DNA of 64,000 nt from Erpobdella octoculata (GCA_963978895.1 OZ022238.1:13323447-13387446); one strand, 5' to 3'; positions 45,498-58,155 are shown, counted from the stretch's first letter. Program-made: numbers and translations. Notes: generated by a model from the sequence alone, not told the origin.

Positions 45498-45668
45498 TTT
45501 TGAACAATGCTCCATTGAAATACGTCGTTTCCATAAAATTACCTGATCAATCATAAAGGTTTCCTTCTGAATACATTAACATAAACATAAATATATAGCT
45601 AATCTAACTGTGTTGTAGAAACTGTATAGTAATTCTTAAACAAACATTCTGTATTTAATTTTAAAAAA
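45498..45668 (+). promoter_or_regulatory. Conserved upstream block of gene C
   Basis: GAACAATGCTCCATTGAAAT, ACGTCGTTTCCATAAAATTA, CTTCTGAATACATTAACATA and CTAACTGTGTTGTAGAAACT are also found upstream of C0 and D at similar distances from the ATG. It is a probable promoter region by within-array footprinting. Confidence 0.5.
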
Positions 45669-48600
45669 ATGAGAATAACGTTTTATATAATTTGTGCATT
45701 TTTCTTCCGTTATGGATATAACTCAGTGTGTTTCCACTCAGTTTCTTCCACAGTTTTAAAAATTACTCAAGCAATGTGCTCAATCAAGTCCAGTTTGTCG
45801 TATGAGGCATTTTATTCAAATTTATTGCAACTGTCAGATTTGAAGCAAATTGAAACTCTAAAACATCTGACAATTCTTAAATGCACCTGGTTTTGTTATA
45901 AAATCAGTTCATGTGTTGGATTTAATATTCACATAAAGAACAGTTCTTCATATTTGACCATTTCCTGTGAAGTGTTTCCTGATCAAACAAAGCTGCTGCC
46001 TTCATTAGGAAAATGTATATTTTTCATTGTTAGTCGGTTTTTAATTGTCACGTTTGCATTTCATTTGTTTCTAAATTTTGATAATTTATTGTTTTAGGTT
46101 GACAATAAAACCAAAACTATAAACAACACAGGTTAGACAAATTTTCGTGTAAGTCTACGAACATTATAAAGCGAGATGAAATCACTTGTAATATGAAAAC
46201 CATCATTTTTAAAGGTACTACCTCCCTACCTTCAATCGAAAAATGTAAAGGTTATTTAGAAAAATATCTTTGGATTGTAAGATATGCTTTACGTTCACTT
46301 ACAACTCGTATGTATTATTAAAATTATTTAAAATTTTAATCATTCTGATAAGAAATTTTAATTATAAAAACGTTACAAATTATGATTTTTTAAAACCAGA
46401 CAATTCAGAGAAGAACGGATGGTTCTGAAAATTTTTATCGTAACTGGACGGATTATAAATATGGATTTGGATCTTCCGGTGGTGAAATGTGGATTGGTAA
46501 GATCATTTTAAACCCTGTTTGTTTTTATTTATCAATTTGATTTAAACATTTTTTAGTATTTCTAAGCGTATCAAATGTTTTTAAATGTCATGTTCTTGCA
46601 AATCTAGTTTGACCATTTATTAAAACACTTTGATAAAATAAAAAAAAACAGTTCAAAACAAGAAGTATTAAATATCGATTGCAGGAAATGAAAAATTATA
46701 CAACATCACCTCAAACGGACATTTCAAATTATTGGTCATCCTGGAAGATTTTGAAGGACAAATTAAATGTGCTGCTTATTCTTCATTTGCTGTTGGACCA
46801 CCTAATGATAAATATAGACTCTATGTGTCTGGTTACTCTGGAGATGCTGGTGAGTAATAAAAAATTTTTCTTGGGTTTGCTATTTTTGTCTCTTTAGTTA
46901 TCCTTGCTGATTGTATTCTCACGTCTTATCTCAAACGGCATTTCCGTCCGTACCACATATTACAAACAATCACTAACGTCGTACTCCATCCCTGCAGGGC
47001 CTTAGGGAATAGATAAAATAAGTCCGACTAAGGCTACCGGTTTTTGTTTTTTTTCTATCTTGTTGTGGACACATTTTGCACGTGAAAATATACACATTTT
47101 GTGATTCCATATAGTTCAAACTTAGAATATATACTTGCTCTTCATGATAATGCATTATACTAAATTTTTATAATTTTCTCAAATAATTTTTTTAATTTTA
47201 ATTTCCAAAATAGCTGAAACAAATGAAAAAAAAACAAATCCAGATTATAAGGGATTGGTAAAAAACGTTGTTTTTTAGGTTCTGTCATTTTAATTGGGAC
47301 TATAATCAATTCAAGCCCGAATTTCACAATAACCAGTTGTGCAGTTCAATGTTTTATAGCCTAGAGGTCTTGTTTAAACTAGAGCTGTGTGCCGGTCACT
47401 CTGCGCCACCGCCGACATTTTCTTCACGCCGCCATCGCCGAAATTTCTGGATCGGCGCGCCGCTGCTGTGATTATCGTAGCGCGCCGCCGAAGGTTTTTA
47501 AGTTGATTCTGTTTTTCTTAATCATTGTAGCAAATAATCATAATTACATAGTAACAATTCCCTGGAAGTGTAAAATGTGTCCTGACTTGTGGTTACTGGT
47601 TATCTACTAATAAGACCGGCATATAGCGAGTACATTACTTTGCACAGCGGCACACTTTAACAGCGAGGACCAGGTAGCGATCAAATTACAATTATGAAGC
47701 ACATGTGAGTCATTCTAATAACTTCAGCCTACTCTGTTAATTGTTAATTAATTTGCTATCAAGTCACGACTTGACTTGATCTGATCATTCTCATCTTTTT
47801 TTAACATTTAGCGAGTAAAGTCTTGCTTAACGGTGAGAAAGGATGCTTGCAAGGCGCCTACCCCTTTAGCAATTTCGAGTGAACTCCTTGCTTAAAGGAG
47901 TTGCGTTGGTGGCGCGGGCAAGGCTCAAACAGCCGACCTACAGATTGACAAGCAAACGCTTTACCGCTGTCACCAGCGCTTCTTGTTTTGCGAGTTGCAT
48001 CGCTCTAAATCTTTCAGTTGATAAACTTATATTTGCTCAGTTTTTTTTTAATCTGGTTAGTGCACTAAAAAGCATTTTTTTATTATTTTGCTTTCAAATT
48101 GTTTTTTAAATATTGGTTTTTGCTTTAAGAAAAAATTATAAAATAATTTCTATAGGAGATGTTGCTTCTTTTTTTAAAGTAACCCGGTTTTAGTGATTTT
48201 TAAGCAGTTAATTGATTTCGGGATGTCATAGTTTTAAATGAATATTTAGGAGTGATTGATAGTTATTTTATTAATAATTTGATACATCTACAAAATTTTT
48301 CTATTTAAATGGTTTATATAATGACAATTTTTCAACACTGGAAAAATTCGCAGTTCGGAGAGAACCCGCCATTTAAGGGAGACTGGGGCCCTGTTTTAAA
48401 AACCGTAATTTTTTAATAGTAAATGTCTTTTTGATAAAATTTAAAGAGTTAAAAATAAAAAAAAACAATTAGTAATTTGGTTCAATTTCTTTTAGATGCT
48501 TGACCCATCTTAACGTGCTTTTTAGTAATTTAAAGACATACTCTTGTTATCTGCTTAATTTCCATGAGTTTTCAAAACACAATCAAACGCCGCCGTTTTC

Positions 48601-49099
48601 GTCAATAGATAGGCGCCGCCGCCACCGGTGAAAGTTGATCAGCGCGCCGCCGACCAAAACAGACCAGCGCGTTTCTTCCGACGATATGAAGTCGGCGCAC
48701 AGTTCTAGTTCAAACGCTATAAGAATTGATTTTTTTTAAGCATGAAGTTTATTTTTATAAAGTTTTGAGATTTAATTTGATCCCGTCAATTTTTCTAGTA
48801 GAAATTAAAAATGATGACTCAACCTTCAAGAATATTATCTTTTTATTACAGGTGATTCAATGAATCGACAAAACAATCAACAGTTTAGTACATACGATGC
48901 AGACAACGACAAATACGGCTCTAACTGCGCAACGATGTTCAAAGGAGCATGGTGGTACAATGAGTGTCACGATTCTAACCTGAACGGACTATATCTTGGA
49001 GGATCCCATTCTTCTTTTGCTGATGGAGTAAACTGGAGGACCTTCAGAGGATATCAATACTCGCTGAAATTTAGCGAAATGAAAATTGCCGCGCTTTGA
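45669..49099 (+). CDS. Gene C: secreted PAN/apple + fibrinogen-related protein
   Basis: Six exons: 45669-46028, 46098-46131, 46215-46276, 46400-46496, 46685-46849, 48852-49099, all open and GT..AG bounded. The signal peptide begins [17 protein letters not shown]; the start is fixed by homology with B and D. The PAN/apple-like domain has [17 protein letters not shown] and [12 protein letters not shown]; exon 2 gives [11 protein letters not shown]. Fibrinogen part: [54 protein letters not shown]. Exon 5 differs from gene B at about four bases and one residue, while exon 6 differs from B at about ten residues. A non-autonomous hAT (47380-48707) sits in intron 5. Likely an extracellular recognition protein; function inferred from family. 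Confidence 0.92.
47380..48707. mobile_element. Non-autonomous hAT in intron 5 of gene C
   Basis: The ends TAGAGCTGTGTGCCGGTC and, in reverse, TAGAACTGTGCGCCGACTTC are inverted repeats. The 8-base flanks GTTTAAAC (47372-47379) and GTTCAAAC (48708-48715) differ at one base. Gene B has the empty site (GTTCAAAT near 36053). Subterminal GCGCCGCC repeats occur at both ends. No transposase. A SINE copy lies inside. Confidence 0.85.
47815..47980 (-). mobile_element. tRNA-derived SINE, family 2, diverged copy
   Basis: Shares AACTCCTTGCTTAAAGGAGT, GTTGGTGGCGC, GCCGACCTACAG and CAAACGCTTTACCGCT with the better copy at 61922-62110. The B box is mutated. It is nested in the hAT. Confidence 0.75.
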
Positions 49100-49804
49100 C
49101 AACTACATTGTACACAAGATTTTCAACCTATCTTCTACCTGAGGATTAGCATCATTGATCCTGTGGACAAAAACCATTTTGCTCATTTTTTACTAGGTCT
49201 ATGACATAAAAAATATTTACAACAATTTTCAGTAAAAAAATGGTTGTGTCCAAAATTTTAAAAAAGCTTTCATCTTGTTTTCATTTCTTTCAAATTTCAT
49301 GCACCTCATATATTAGTAGAACTTTCACCGTAAATCGGTGTTGCATGTAAGATTTTCTTTAAAATGTAAATTTCTAGTTTCCTCTAAATAGCTAAAAAAT
49401 AAATAAAAGATCGCTAAATTCTTTCAGAGTTTTATAGTTTTATCTACTCGTCAATAATAAATTAATACCAGATCGGCTAATGCCATCACCTAAAAAAACA
49501 CTTAGCTCTTCGTTCAAATTTTTTATTTATTGATAGGTTGATTGCAATCTCGTCAGTTTTTTGCATCTGACGTTTTCTTCAAATAGGAAACCATGATGAA
49601 CAATATTGGATAACGAACAATTGAATTGATAATTCAGACGCCTTGAACGATGAAAAAAAAAAGTTAAGAGTGTTTGGACTTCCTACTCCCATCCCCCGGC
49701 TCTGGGAACCAAAAAACCTTTCCAGGCCAAAAGTGCCTATGTACAACCATAAAAGGTGATAAAATTCAAATTTAGTTTACGTAACGTGTGAAGGCTCCAA
49801 GCAG
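49100..49804. other. 3' flank of gene C
   Basis: AT-rich with a short GC-richer stretch near 49680-49730. No recognisable gene, repeat end or RNA. Confidence 0.4.
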
Positions 49805-49988
49805 CTTTAAGCAAATCTATTTTACGTTTTATGGACTAAAAGAAGTTAAGAAGGAGTGGAAAAGAATAAATGAACGCGAGCGGAAAAGCGACCGGGAACA
49901 GGAAAGCGACCGGAAGCGAGAAAGCAAGAGAGAAAAACGATAAAAAATACTTCTGAAAACCCCGAGCAACGCCGGGTAACCCTGCTAG
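49805..49988 (+). mobile_element. Helitron 3' portion
   Basis: Begins with GCAAATCTATTTTACGTTTT as in the second arm of the 6388-7652 Helitron, carries three minisatellite-like GCGACCGG units, and ends CGCCGGGTAACCCTGCTAG at 49988, followed by T. The 5' half is absent. Confidence 0.75.
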
Positions 49989-50000
49989 TTATAATTAAAA

Positions 50001-50465
<465 letters not shown>

Positions 50466-50487
50466 CATGCGAACTTGCTAATATACA

Positions 50488-51893
50488 TCTATATATATAA
50501 AAGAACATGTCCTGACTGATAATCAACGCCGAGCTCAAACGCCTCATCCTAGGAACGTGAAATTTGGAACTTATATTACTTTTATAGCGTAAACATCCGC
50601 TAAGAAAGGATTTTTGAAAATTTTGCTCCTGAGGGGAAAAAACTGGAAAACAAACTTTTTTCTAAAAATATTTTCTAAAATTTTTTTTTGAAATTTGGTA
50701 TATAGATTCTTTTTGAAAAATAAAAAGATACGTGTTTCACCATTTTTTGAAAATTCGGTTTCCCGGACCTCAAATGTGGGTTGGAAAATTGGGTTATTTG
50801 GTTTTTAAAGTAGCTTCTACTCAAAAACTGTTAATGCTACAGGAGTAAAAATTAGTATTTAGTTTCTATTCCAAAAATAATGAAATACGTGTTTTAGCAT
50901 TTTTTGAAAATTTGGTTTCCAGGACTTCAAATATGGGGTGGAAAATAGGGCTAATTGTCTTTTATAGTAACTGCTACTCAAAAACAGTAAATACCACAGA
51001 TGTACAAATTATTATTTAGTTTCTTTTCTAAAAATAAAGATATACGTGTTTCACCATTTTTTACAAATTTGGTTTCCCGGACCTCAAATGTGGGTTGGAA
51101 AATTGGGTTATTTGGTTTTTTAAGTAGCTTCTACTCAAAAGTAAAAATTAGTATTTAGTTTCTACTCTAAAAATAAGGATATATGTGTTTCACCATTTTT
51201 TGAAATTTTGGTTTTCAGGACCTCAAATGTGGGGTGGAAAAAGGTTTTCTTTGGTTTTTAAAGTAACTGCTACTCAAAAACTGTGAATGCTACAGATGTC
51301 AAAATTAGTATTTAGTATTTACTCAAAAAAATATGATATAAGTGTTTCAACATTTTTTTAAAAATTTGGTTTCCAGGACATCAAATGTGGGGTGGAAAAA
51401 AGGGTTATTTGATTTCAAAATAACTGCTACTCAAAAACTGTAAGTGCTACAAATGTAAAAATTAGTATTTTGAAGTTTTGTGCCGGTTAAAAGTAGCTAA
51501 GTTCAGTTTATCACCGGTCGGGCCAAGCCGTTATTTTAGAGTCTTCACACGGGCCAGGCCAAACCTTAAATCAAAGTGGAACGGGCCGAGGTTTTTCACC
51601 AAGTATATAGATATTTTAGTGATTTTAGGGTGTTCAGTTGGGCCGGGCCAAACCTGAAGTCAAGGTGGGACGGGCCGAAGTTTTTCATCAAGTATATAGA
51701 ACTTCTAAGCCTGTAAGAATGGGCCGGGCCTAATTCAGACGGGCTGTGCCGGGCCAGGAGTTTGGGTTTTTAAAACGGGCTGGGCTAAGTTGTCGACGGG
51801 CCGAGCCGAGACCTAAAAAATTGATCTCTACTATGGATGCACGGTTCAAACTCTCTAATTTCATGCGAGCGAAGCCGCTACGGGCACTGCTAG
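50488..51893 (+). mobile_element. Non-autonomous Helitron with 158-base internal repeats, copy 2
   Basis: The 5' end TCTATATATATAAAAGAACA at 50488 is preceded by A. The 3' end CTACGGGCACTGCTAG at 51893 is followed by T. Its internal tandem repeats match the element at 29954-31544 in reverse. Slightly shorter, with fewer repeat units. Confidence 0.88.
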
Positions 51894-53560
51894 TACATAC
51901 ATAAATACCAACGTAGGAAATTAGGTATGCAGATTCTACCCATTTTTTTATGATTCAAAGATAGCCCAAAAACCCGTTTTCATCATAAAATTTGCGTTTT
52001 AAAAAATAACCTGACGGTCAGCACAACTTAATACATAGAAATCAGTTAAAAACAACCAATAGCATTTTTGTACTCATTTATTTATGACTCAAAAATAGCC
52101 CAAAAACGACTTTTTAGTAGTCACAAAATCGTGACGTTCTAGGACAAAATGAAGTCATTTTTAGGATCAGCACACCGAAAAACATAAACATTATGCAAAA
52201 AACTAAAATAGCTTTTAACGTTTTTTTGTAGACCTGTGGAATTTTATAACTTAATCACGTGCAATGCAACAAACGAAACAAATTAAAAGTAAATCATGTC
52301 CAAAAACTAAAAAAATACAATAGTTTTGCCACTTACATTTGAATGGGAGATATGAACAATGAATTTTTAATTTAATTTTTTAAGTCTGGTACTTTTTTTG
52401 CAAAACACAAAATGATATGTTAGTCTAACTTATACTAAAAACTAATTTATTCTAAAATCTTAATTAGCTTGTCCCTAATTGGCTTAATTAATTATTCAAA
52501 TAGCGTCTAAAATATACTATTCTTACTAAAACTATAAAACTTAATTATAAGTCATGAAAACTTCTTACACCAATGTAGTCTCAAATTTTAAAAACGCTAA
52601 AAGCCAAAGCTATATGTATTTGAAAAATAACTTTTTTGTAATTGCAAAAAATCAAATATACACCACTAATAGTTCAGCTATCGTTTCGGAAAAAAGAACT
52701 CGATAAAATCAAATCAAAATAATAAATCGCCACTAAACTGCACACAAATTTAATGATATTTCAAATTGATAAACAAATTGTTTAAAAAAATTATAGTTCA
52801 ATTATAAATTAATTTCTTTTTATTTTTATTTTAGAAAAAAAATACTTTTCTCTACAACCGCTGACCGAAATATTTTTTGTCCATAAAAAGCTAAAAGATT
52901 AACAAATGTTTGACTAGCAATACATCCATTAGGAACTCTTTTTGACGTAAAACGTGGTCTGACCCTTACTACACATGATACGAAAACTTGATGAAACCCA
53001 CCCAAACCAACGCCGAAAAAATGGACAAACTATATAATTGGCTTAGCTAAACTTATCAAATAATGTAGCTTTTATTAAAACCAAAATTTATTCTAAAAAA
53101 CCGTGCATTGATTTTGATAATCATTTGAAATTCTACAAAACGTGTTCGTGCCATTCCGATTCCTACGCAAAACCTGTAAACTTGACAGATATTTGTTTGA
53201 TGTTTTCAATACAAGCACTTTTAATCGATGAATATCTTTTTTCCTGTCAACGTTGAAAATAAGCTTCAGTTTATGTCATCTCAATGGCCATCACCTTTCA
53301 TTCCTAACATTCTTTTTTCTTGTATCTCTATTGATAGTAAATTTCATCAACAATTTAGAGAAACAAATATTTGAAATGCAATTAATAGCAAAACTGTTTT
53401 TAATTAAACAGCAAATTTTATGAAATTTGAATAAACAATTATTCCATAATTTTGTTATTCATAAAAATGCCCATAGGCTCAACGCAGTTTATGAGATAAA
53501 AACCTTTAACAAACCAAATTGTTAGCAATTATAATAAGTAAACAATGACAAAGATTAATT
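51894..53560. other. Spacer upstream of gene D
   Basis: Non-coding. Bases 52920-53325 match the flank of gene B at 37340-37700; 53330-53560 match 41290-41514 and 45380-45500. This is the ancestral spacer of the tandem unit. The rest is AT-rich without recognised features. Confidence 0.6.
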
Positions 53561-54107
53561 TTTCTGGAACAATGCTCCATTGAAATACGTCGTTTCTATA
53601 AGACTACCTGGTCAATAATAAAGGTTTCTTTCTGAATACATTAACATAATTATAAATATATGGATATTCTAACTGTGTTGTAAGGACTAGATATTAATTC
53701 ATTAAAAAACATTCTGTATTTAATTTTTTTAAATGAGAATAAGGTTTTATATAATGAGTGCATTTTTCTTCCGTTATGGATATAACTCAGCTTGTTTCCA
53801 CTCAGTTTCTTCCACAGTTTTAACAAATACTCAAGCAATGTGCTTTCTCAATACCAGTTCGAAGTATAAGGCATTTTATTCATATTTATTGAAACTGTCA
53901 AATTTCAAACAAATAGAAACTCTAAAACATCTAACAATACTTAAATGCACCTGGTTTTGTTATAATATTAGTTCATGTGTTGAATGTAATACTCACGTAA
54001 AGAACAGTTCATCATATTTGACCAATTCTCATGAGATGTATCCTGATCAAGCAATGCTGCTACCGTTATTAGGAAACTGTCTTTTTTTAACATTCATTGG
54101 TTGTAAG

Positions 54108-55542
54108 CAGTGGCGGATTCAGCTATAGGCCCGGGGGCGGCCTGTCCCCTGTTGGGTCCTAAATGGCGCTCCTTGTTGCCCCACTACAAAATGCCCGCCT
54201 TCTATGAACACTGAAAATCACAAGTGTTGAAGCTAGTGATCTTTTATGAATGTGTGCATTAAGTCGCATTACTAGCAATAATGTTATATTATACAATGAT
54301 GCTTGAGCATGTATATGTTAGTGGTGGTGCTATCTGAAACTGTTAAGGATTTATCTAAAATTGTCCAAAGTTCAACCGGCTCAGCTCTCCAGCCAGTGTC
54401 AGATTTCCTCAAGCCAGTCAACAAACACAAATCAGGTGATAAATTGAGTGAAGCATCTAAGCGTAAACTAGCAAAAGAAGCAAGTCTTAAGGTAGATACT
54501 AGTAAATGTGTAACATAATTTATGACTAAGCTACCAGTAGTTCAATCAGTTGAATTTTCTTCGGAAATTAAGCAAGCATCCGATTCAGGTGATCATCACT
54601 CAGCTGCGCATTCCAGTACATAGCCTATCGAGACTGAAACACCACCAGCAGCTCCTGGATTGCAACATAAGCAAACTGATCCGGAATTCGAAGCAGTGAA
54701 AAAACAATTTTCTGCAGATATTATTCAAGAACCGCTTCTTCCTCAATCAGACTTTCTGAAAAATCCAGGACTCTACATTTATACAAGTTTAAGCACAAAA
54801 CTGATCGAAAATTGTGTAAAATTGGACCATGTCAACCAGGGATCAAAAAACTATTTTTATTTTTGACAGATGAATTTGAACGCAAGTTTCAACTTTTTTG
54901 GTGCACAAAACGTTTTATAAAGGGTAGTATGAAAAGAGAAAAAATTGACTGGTTTTTTCACCGACAAATCAAAAGATGTACTGCTAAGCTTGTTGGCTAT
55001 TTGCTTAATGTAAATCTGGAAATTATAGCAAGGAATGGTGGGATCCAAATTCAGGAGTTTCTAAGTGAAAAATAAAGTATGGAAAAAAGTGTTAAATACG
55101 AAGCTTCTATTCCGCATCAAAATGCAGCATGTCATTACTTGCTTGCTAGATATCGTATATCAAATGATAGATATGTGATATCTGGTTTAATCAGTTAGGA
55201 GCGTTGCGTTGCAAGTGGAGAAGAACAGGAAAGTTTTAAAACGAATGATAGATGTGACGTTGTTTTTAGCAAAACAAGGTTTGGTTTGTCATTCAGGAGA
55301 CACAGAAAGCATTTTTGTTTTAATGATGATGGTAGAAGTAGAAACACTGGAATTGTTGTCTTTTAAAACATTTTTGTTTAGATTGTTGAATCTAATTTTG
55401 GCGTGTTCTGTAATTAGAATAACTTTAACAAGTTAGTCTTTTAAATTTACCCAATACTACTAAAAATTATTATCTTAAAATTTGGTGGCGCCCCCTAAAA
55501 TTATCTTCGCCCCCAACGCCGTAAAACCTAAATCCGCCACTG
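54108..55542 (+). mobile_element. hAT element with 8-base target duplication
   Basis: Starts CAGTGGCGGATT and ends AATCCGCCACTG, a classical hAT terminal repeat, flanked by GTTGTAAG at 54100-54107 and 55543-55550. The target is the exon-3 splice donor region of gene D. Length 1435 bases. Confidence 0.95.
54303..55075 (+). pseudogene. hAT transposase N-terminal relic
   Basis: Pieces SDFLKPVNKHKSGDKLSEAS, HKQTDPEFEAVKKQFSADI and LCKIGPCQPGIKKLF...ERKFQLFWCTKRF resemble the TTF-type zinc finger region of hAT transposases (G.CQP then a Cys/Trp-rich block). Stops at 54516 and frame changes near 54830 break it, and the catalytic core is deleted. Assigned mainly through the element ends. Confidence 0.6.
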
Positions 55543-55984
55543 GTTGTAAGATAAATGTTACGTTTTTAAAAATATTTCTATCATTCTGATAAAAAATCCT
55601 AATTCTAAAACTGTTACAAATTATTCTTTTTTAAAACCAGACAATTCAGAGAAAAACGGATGATTCTGAAACATTTCATCACAACTGGACGAATTATAAT
55701 TTGGATCTCCCAATGGGAAAATGTGGAATGGTAAGATCTATTTAAACGCTCTGTGTTTTTATTCCTCAATTTGATTTAAACGATCTTTTATTATTTCTAA
55801 GAGTATAAAAAAAGTTTTTTTAAACCACGTTTTTGCAAATCTAAGTAATTTTAATTATTTCTGAGTATTTCTCATATGTATTTTATTTTACCAAATTTGA
55901 ATAAGCAATTATTATACATAAACGGTTGCTAAGCCTAGCGTAGGTCGATACAACATCACCTCCAGCGGACAATTTAATTGGGGA

Positions 55985-56790
55985 AAGTCAGTGACACCGA
56001 ATTTTGCGACGACACCGACACTTCGGTGTCATCGCCAAAAATTCGGTGTTAACGCGTCCGAGTCGGTGTTAACGCAACCGAGTCGGTGTTAATCGTTCAA
56101 GCGACTGTAAAAATGTCGCTTGGTGGCGCTTGCATTAGATAGTGATTGTTTAAATAAGAACTCATTAAAAATACTATATTTTGTCAAAGATTTGACATTA
56201 TAGAAATAGCAAAGTATCATAAAATATCTATTTACGTTAGAAAAGTTTAATTAAAGAATATGACAAAACATTTCCGTAATTAGGTTTTTTATTTTCTAAA
56301 ATAATAGTAATTTATTTTTATTATTATTTTTAATTATTAAAAATATTTAAATTATTATTTTTACTTAATTATCTATATGTTTTATCTAGGCAAGTTGACT
56401 AATGGTGATAGTTGTATCTAGTAGTAATTTAGTTTGTGATAGTTTTCGACGGAGTTGTTGATTGTTAGCAGCGAAAAATGAAAAGCATCTGTGTTTGTTG
56501 CAACAAAACTGTTGCCAAGAATGTTCGGGCATTGTCTTGCAACATGTGTGAACGGAGGACGCACCTGAAGTGTGACAAAACAGTTACTTTGTCACAATAT
56601 CAAAAAACTGCAAAGGGTTAGTAAATAGTCGTTTTATTGCAACCGAAGACAATTGTTTATAAAAATGTTTTTCCTAAACAGGAGAAATTGATATCGCTTT
56701 CAAATGTAAAATGTGGTAGTGAAAAAAGACAAGTAGAAATATATAAAAAAAAAAGTGTCAGTGTGATCGCAAAAGTCGGTGTTAGTGATA
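55985..56790. mobile_element. Small inverted-repeat element carrying a PHD-like finger gene
   Basis: The left end has CAGTGACACCGAATTTTGCG then ACGACACCGACACT; the right end in reverse is CACTAACACCGACTTTTGCG then ATCACACTGACACT, so about 34-base inverted repeats with some mismatches. Extra TCGGTGTTAACGC repeats lie near the left end. No convincing target duplication was seen. It truncates exon 5 of gene D. The class is unassigned. Confidence 0.65.
56478..56719 (+). CDS. PHD-like zinc finger mini-gene, two exons
   Basis: Exon 1 (56478-56616) begins ATG and encodes [20 protein letters not shown] then [14 protein letters not shown], with Cys/His spacing of a PHD finger (C-x2-C, C-x2-C, H-x2-C). 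A GTTAGT donor and the acceptor CTAAACAG lead to exon 2 (56682-56719), which adds [12 protein letters not shown] and a stop. The last zinc ligand expected as Cys is Trp (TGG), so the finger may be incomplete. Similar fingers open some LINE ORF1 and transposon proteins. Splicing is inferred. It lies wholly within the inverted-repeat element. Confidence 0.5.
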
Positions 56791-56814
56791 GAAGCCAATT
56801 TAATTGTGCTGCTT

Positions 56815-57034
<220 letters not shown>

Positions 57035-57483
57035 TTAATTGATAAAATTAAAATGATTTTTTGCTGAACTAATTATATTCTGTTTAAATGTTGTGCTATT
57101 CTTAAAAATCATTAAAAATTAACGATAATAAATTCGGGTTTAATAAATAACCAACATGGTTTAATGAAAGCGTACAGCCGCAACTGCCGTATGCACTTTG
57201 ATGTATGCCCAAGATGGTATGTGCTGAAAATTGCTTTCATCTACAGATATTTAGAACTACATGGACACATCTAACAAAATCAAAATAAATATAATGAATT
57301 TAAAGCCTGACTTTTCTCGTGAAGCTTTTTGTTAATTTTTCCAAACAAAGTAACTTTTGATTGTCTTAAAAAATCAATTAAAATTAAATTGCATTGAGAA
57401 AAAGGTTTTTCTAACAACAACAATTTTTTAATTTTTTTTTAAAAATTCATTGATCCACGCTAGGTTTAGCAACCGGTTATGTA
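57035..57483. other. AT-rich spacer
   Basis: No coding region or repeat end recognised between the Helitron end and the next SINE. Confidence 0.4.
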
Positions 57484-57800
57484 CTACTAGAGGCGCAGTA
57501 GGACAGCAGTAAAGTCTTTGACTTTCGAGCTTCGGATCCTGCGTTCAACTGCCGTTTAAGTAAAATCCTACAATGCGTAACTTCCTTGAGCAAAGAGTTC
57601 GCTCTGAATTCAGTTACCTTTCAGTTTCGATCAGGTCAAATCAGCTTTTCGTTTTCCTGTGATAGTGAAATAAGTACCAGAGGTTGTTCCATTGGGGATA
57701 AATGAATCGATTGAAGCGCTGAATACTGCAGCCTGCTTTGTGGTTGTCTTGAAATCGATTTGTCGGTATAACACACTATAATCTGATCGGAATTTTTATC
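57484..57800 (+). mobile_element. tRNA-derived SINE, family 3
   Basis: A tRNA-like head has an A-box-like GTAGGACAGCAGT and a B-box-like GCGTTCAACTGCC. A central AACTTCCTTGAGCAAAGAG resembles the TTTCCTTGAGCAAG motif of the SINE at 23959-24215. A 3' segment has TATAATCTGATCGGAATTTT and ends with two ATCTTT units. The boundary is set by the start of a Helitron end at 57808. Confidence 0.6.
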
Positions 57801-57807
57801 TTTATCT

Positions 57808-58155
57808 TTAGCGGGGTACCCGGCTTTGCCGGGGATTTTTAGAAGTTTTCTATCGTTTTTCTCTTGCTCCCGTTTTCTTCCCGCTTCTTTCCCGCTCCCG
57901 CTTGCTCTCCCGTTCTCTGTCGCTTTCCCTCTCCCGCTTCCTCTTTCGCTCTTGGTCGTTTCTCCGTTCCCGCTTGCATTCCCATTCCTTGCTTATTTTC
58001 CAGTTCTTTTTTCGCTTGCTCTCCAGCTGCCGCTTCGCTCATTTTGTTATGGATTTTAATTTTTTTCACAAAAACCTTTCCCCCATTGACTCTCAAGGTT
58101 GTGTAAAAATTTTATTACGATTTAATGAATAGTGTAGAAATGCATAAATGACATG
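57808..58155 (-). mobile_element. Helitron fragment, minisatellite family
   Basis: On the minus strand the 3' end is GGCAAAGCCGGGTACCCCGC then TAA at 57808. Inside are diverged CTCCCGCTTGCTCTCCCG units, and the inner end (58090-58155) matches the 5' region of the 6388-7652 element (CTCAAGGTTGTGTAAAAATT, GTGTAGAAATGCATAAATGA). It is diverged and lacks the 5' terminus. Confidence 0.7.

Larger units (their letters stand above)
53733..55975 (+). pseudogene. Gene D: PAN/apple + fibrinogen pseudogene
   Basis: Exon 1 (53733 to about 54090) is open: signal peptide [33 protein letters not shown], but the conserved Cys of SCEVFPDQ is replaced (SHEMYPDQ). Exons 2 and 3 are deleted: exon 1 runs straight into the exon-3 donor (TTGGTTGTAAGAT), where a hAT element has inserted. 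Exon 4 (about 55641-55730) has a 7-base deletion and a GG-ATGG donor change. Exon 5 keeps only about 45 bases (ATACAACATCACCTCCAGCG) before an inverted-repeat element. Exon 6 is absent. Confidence 0.9.
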
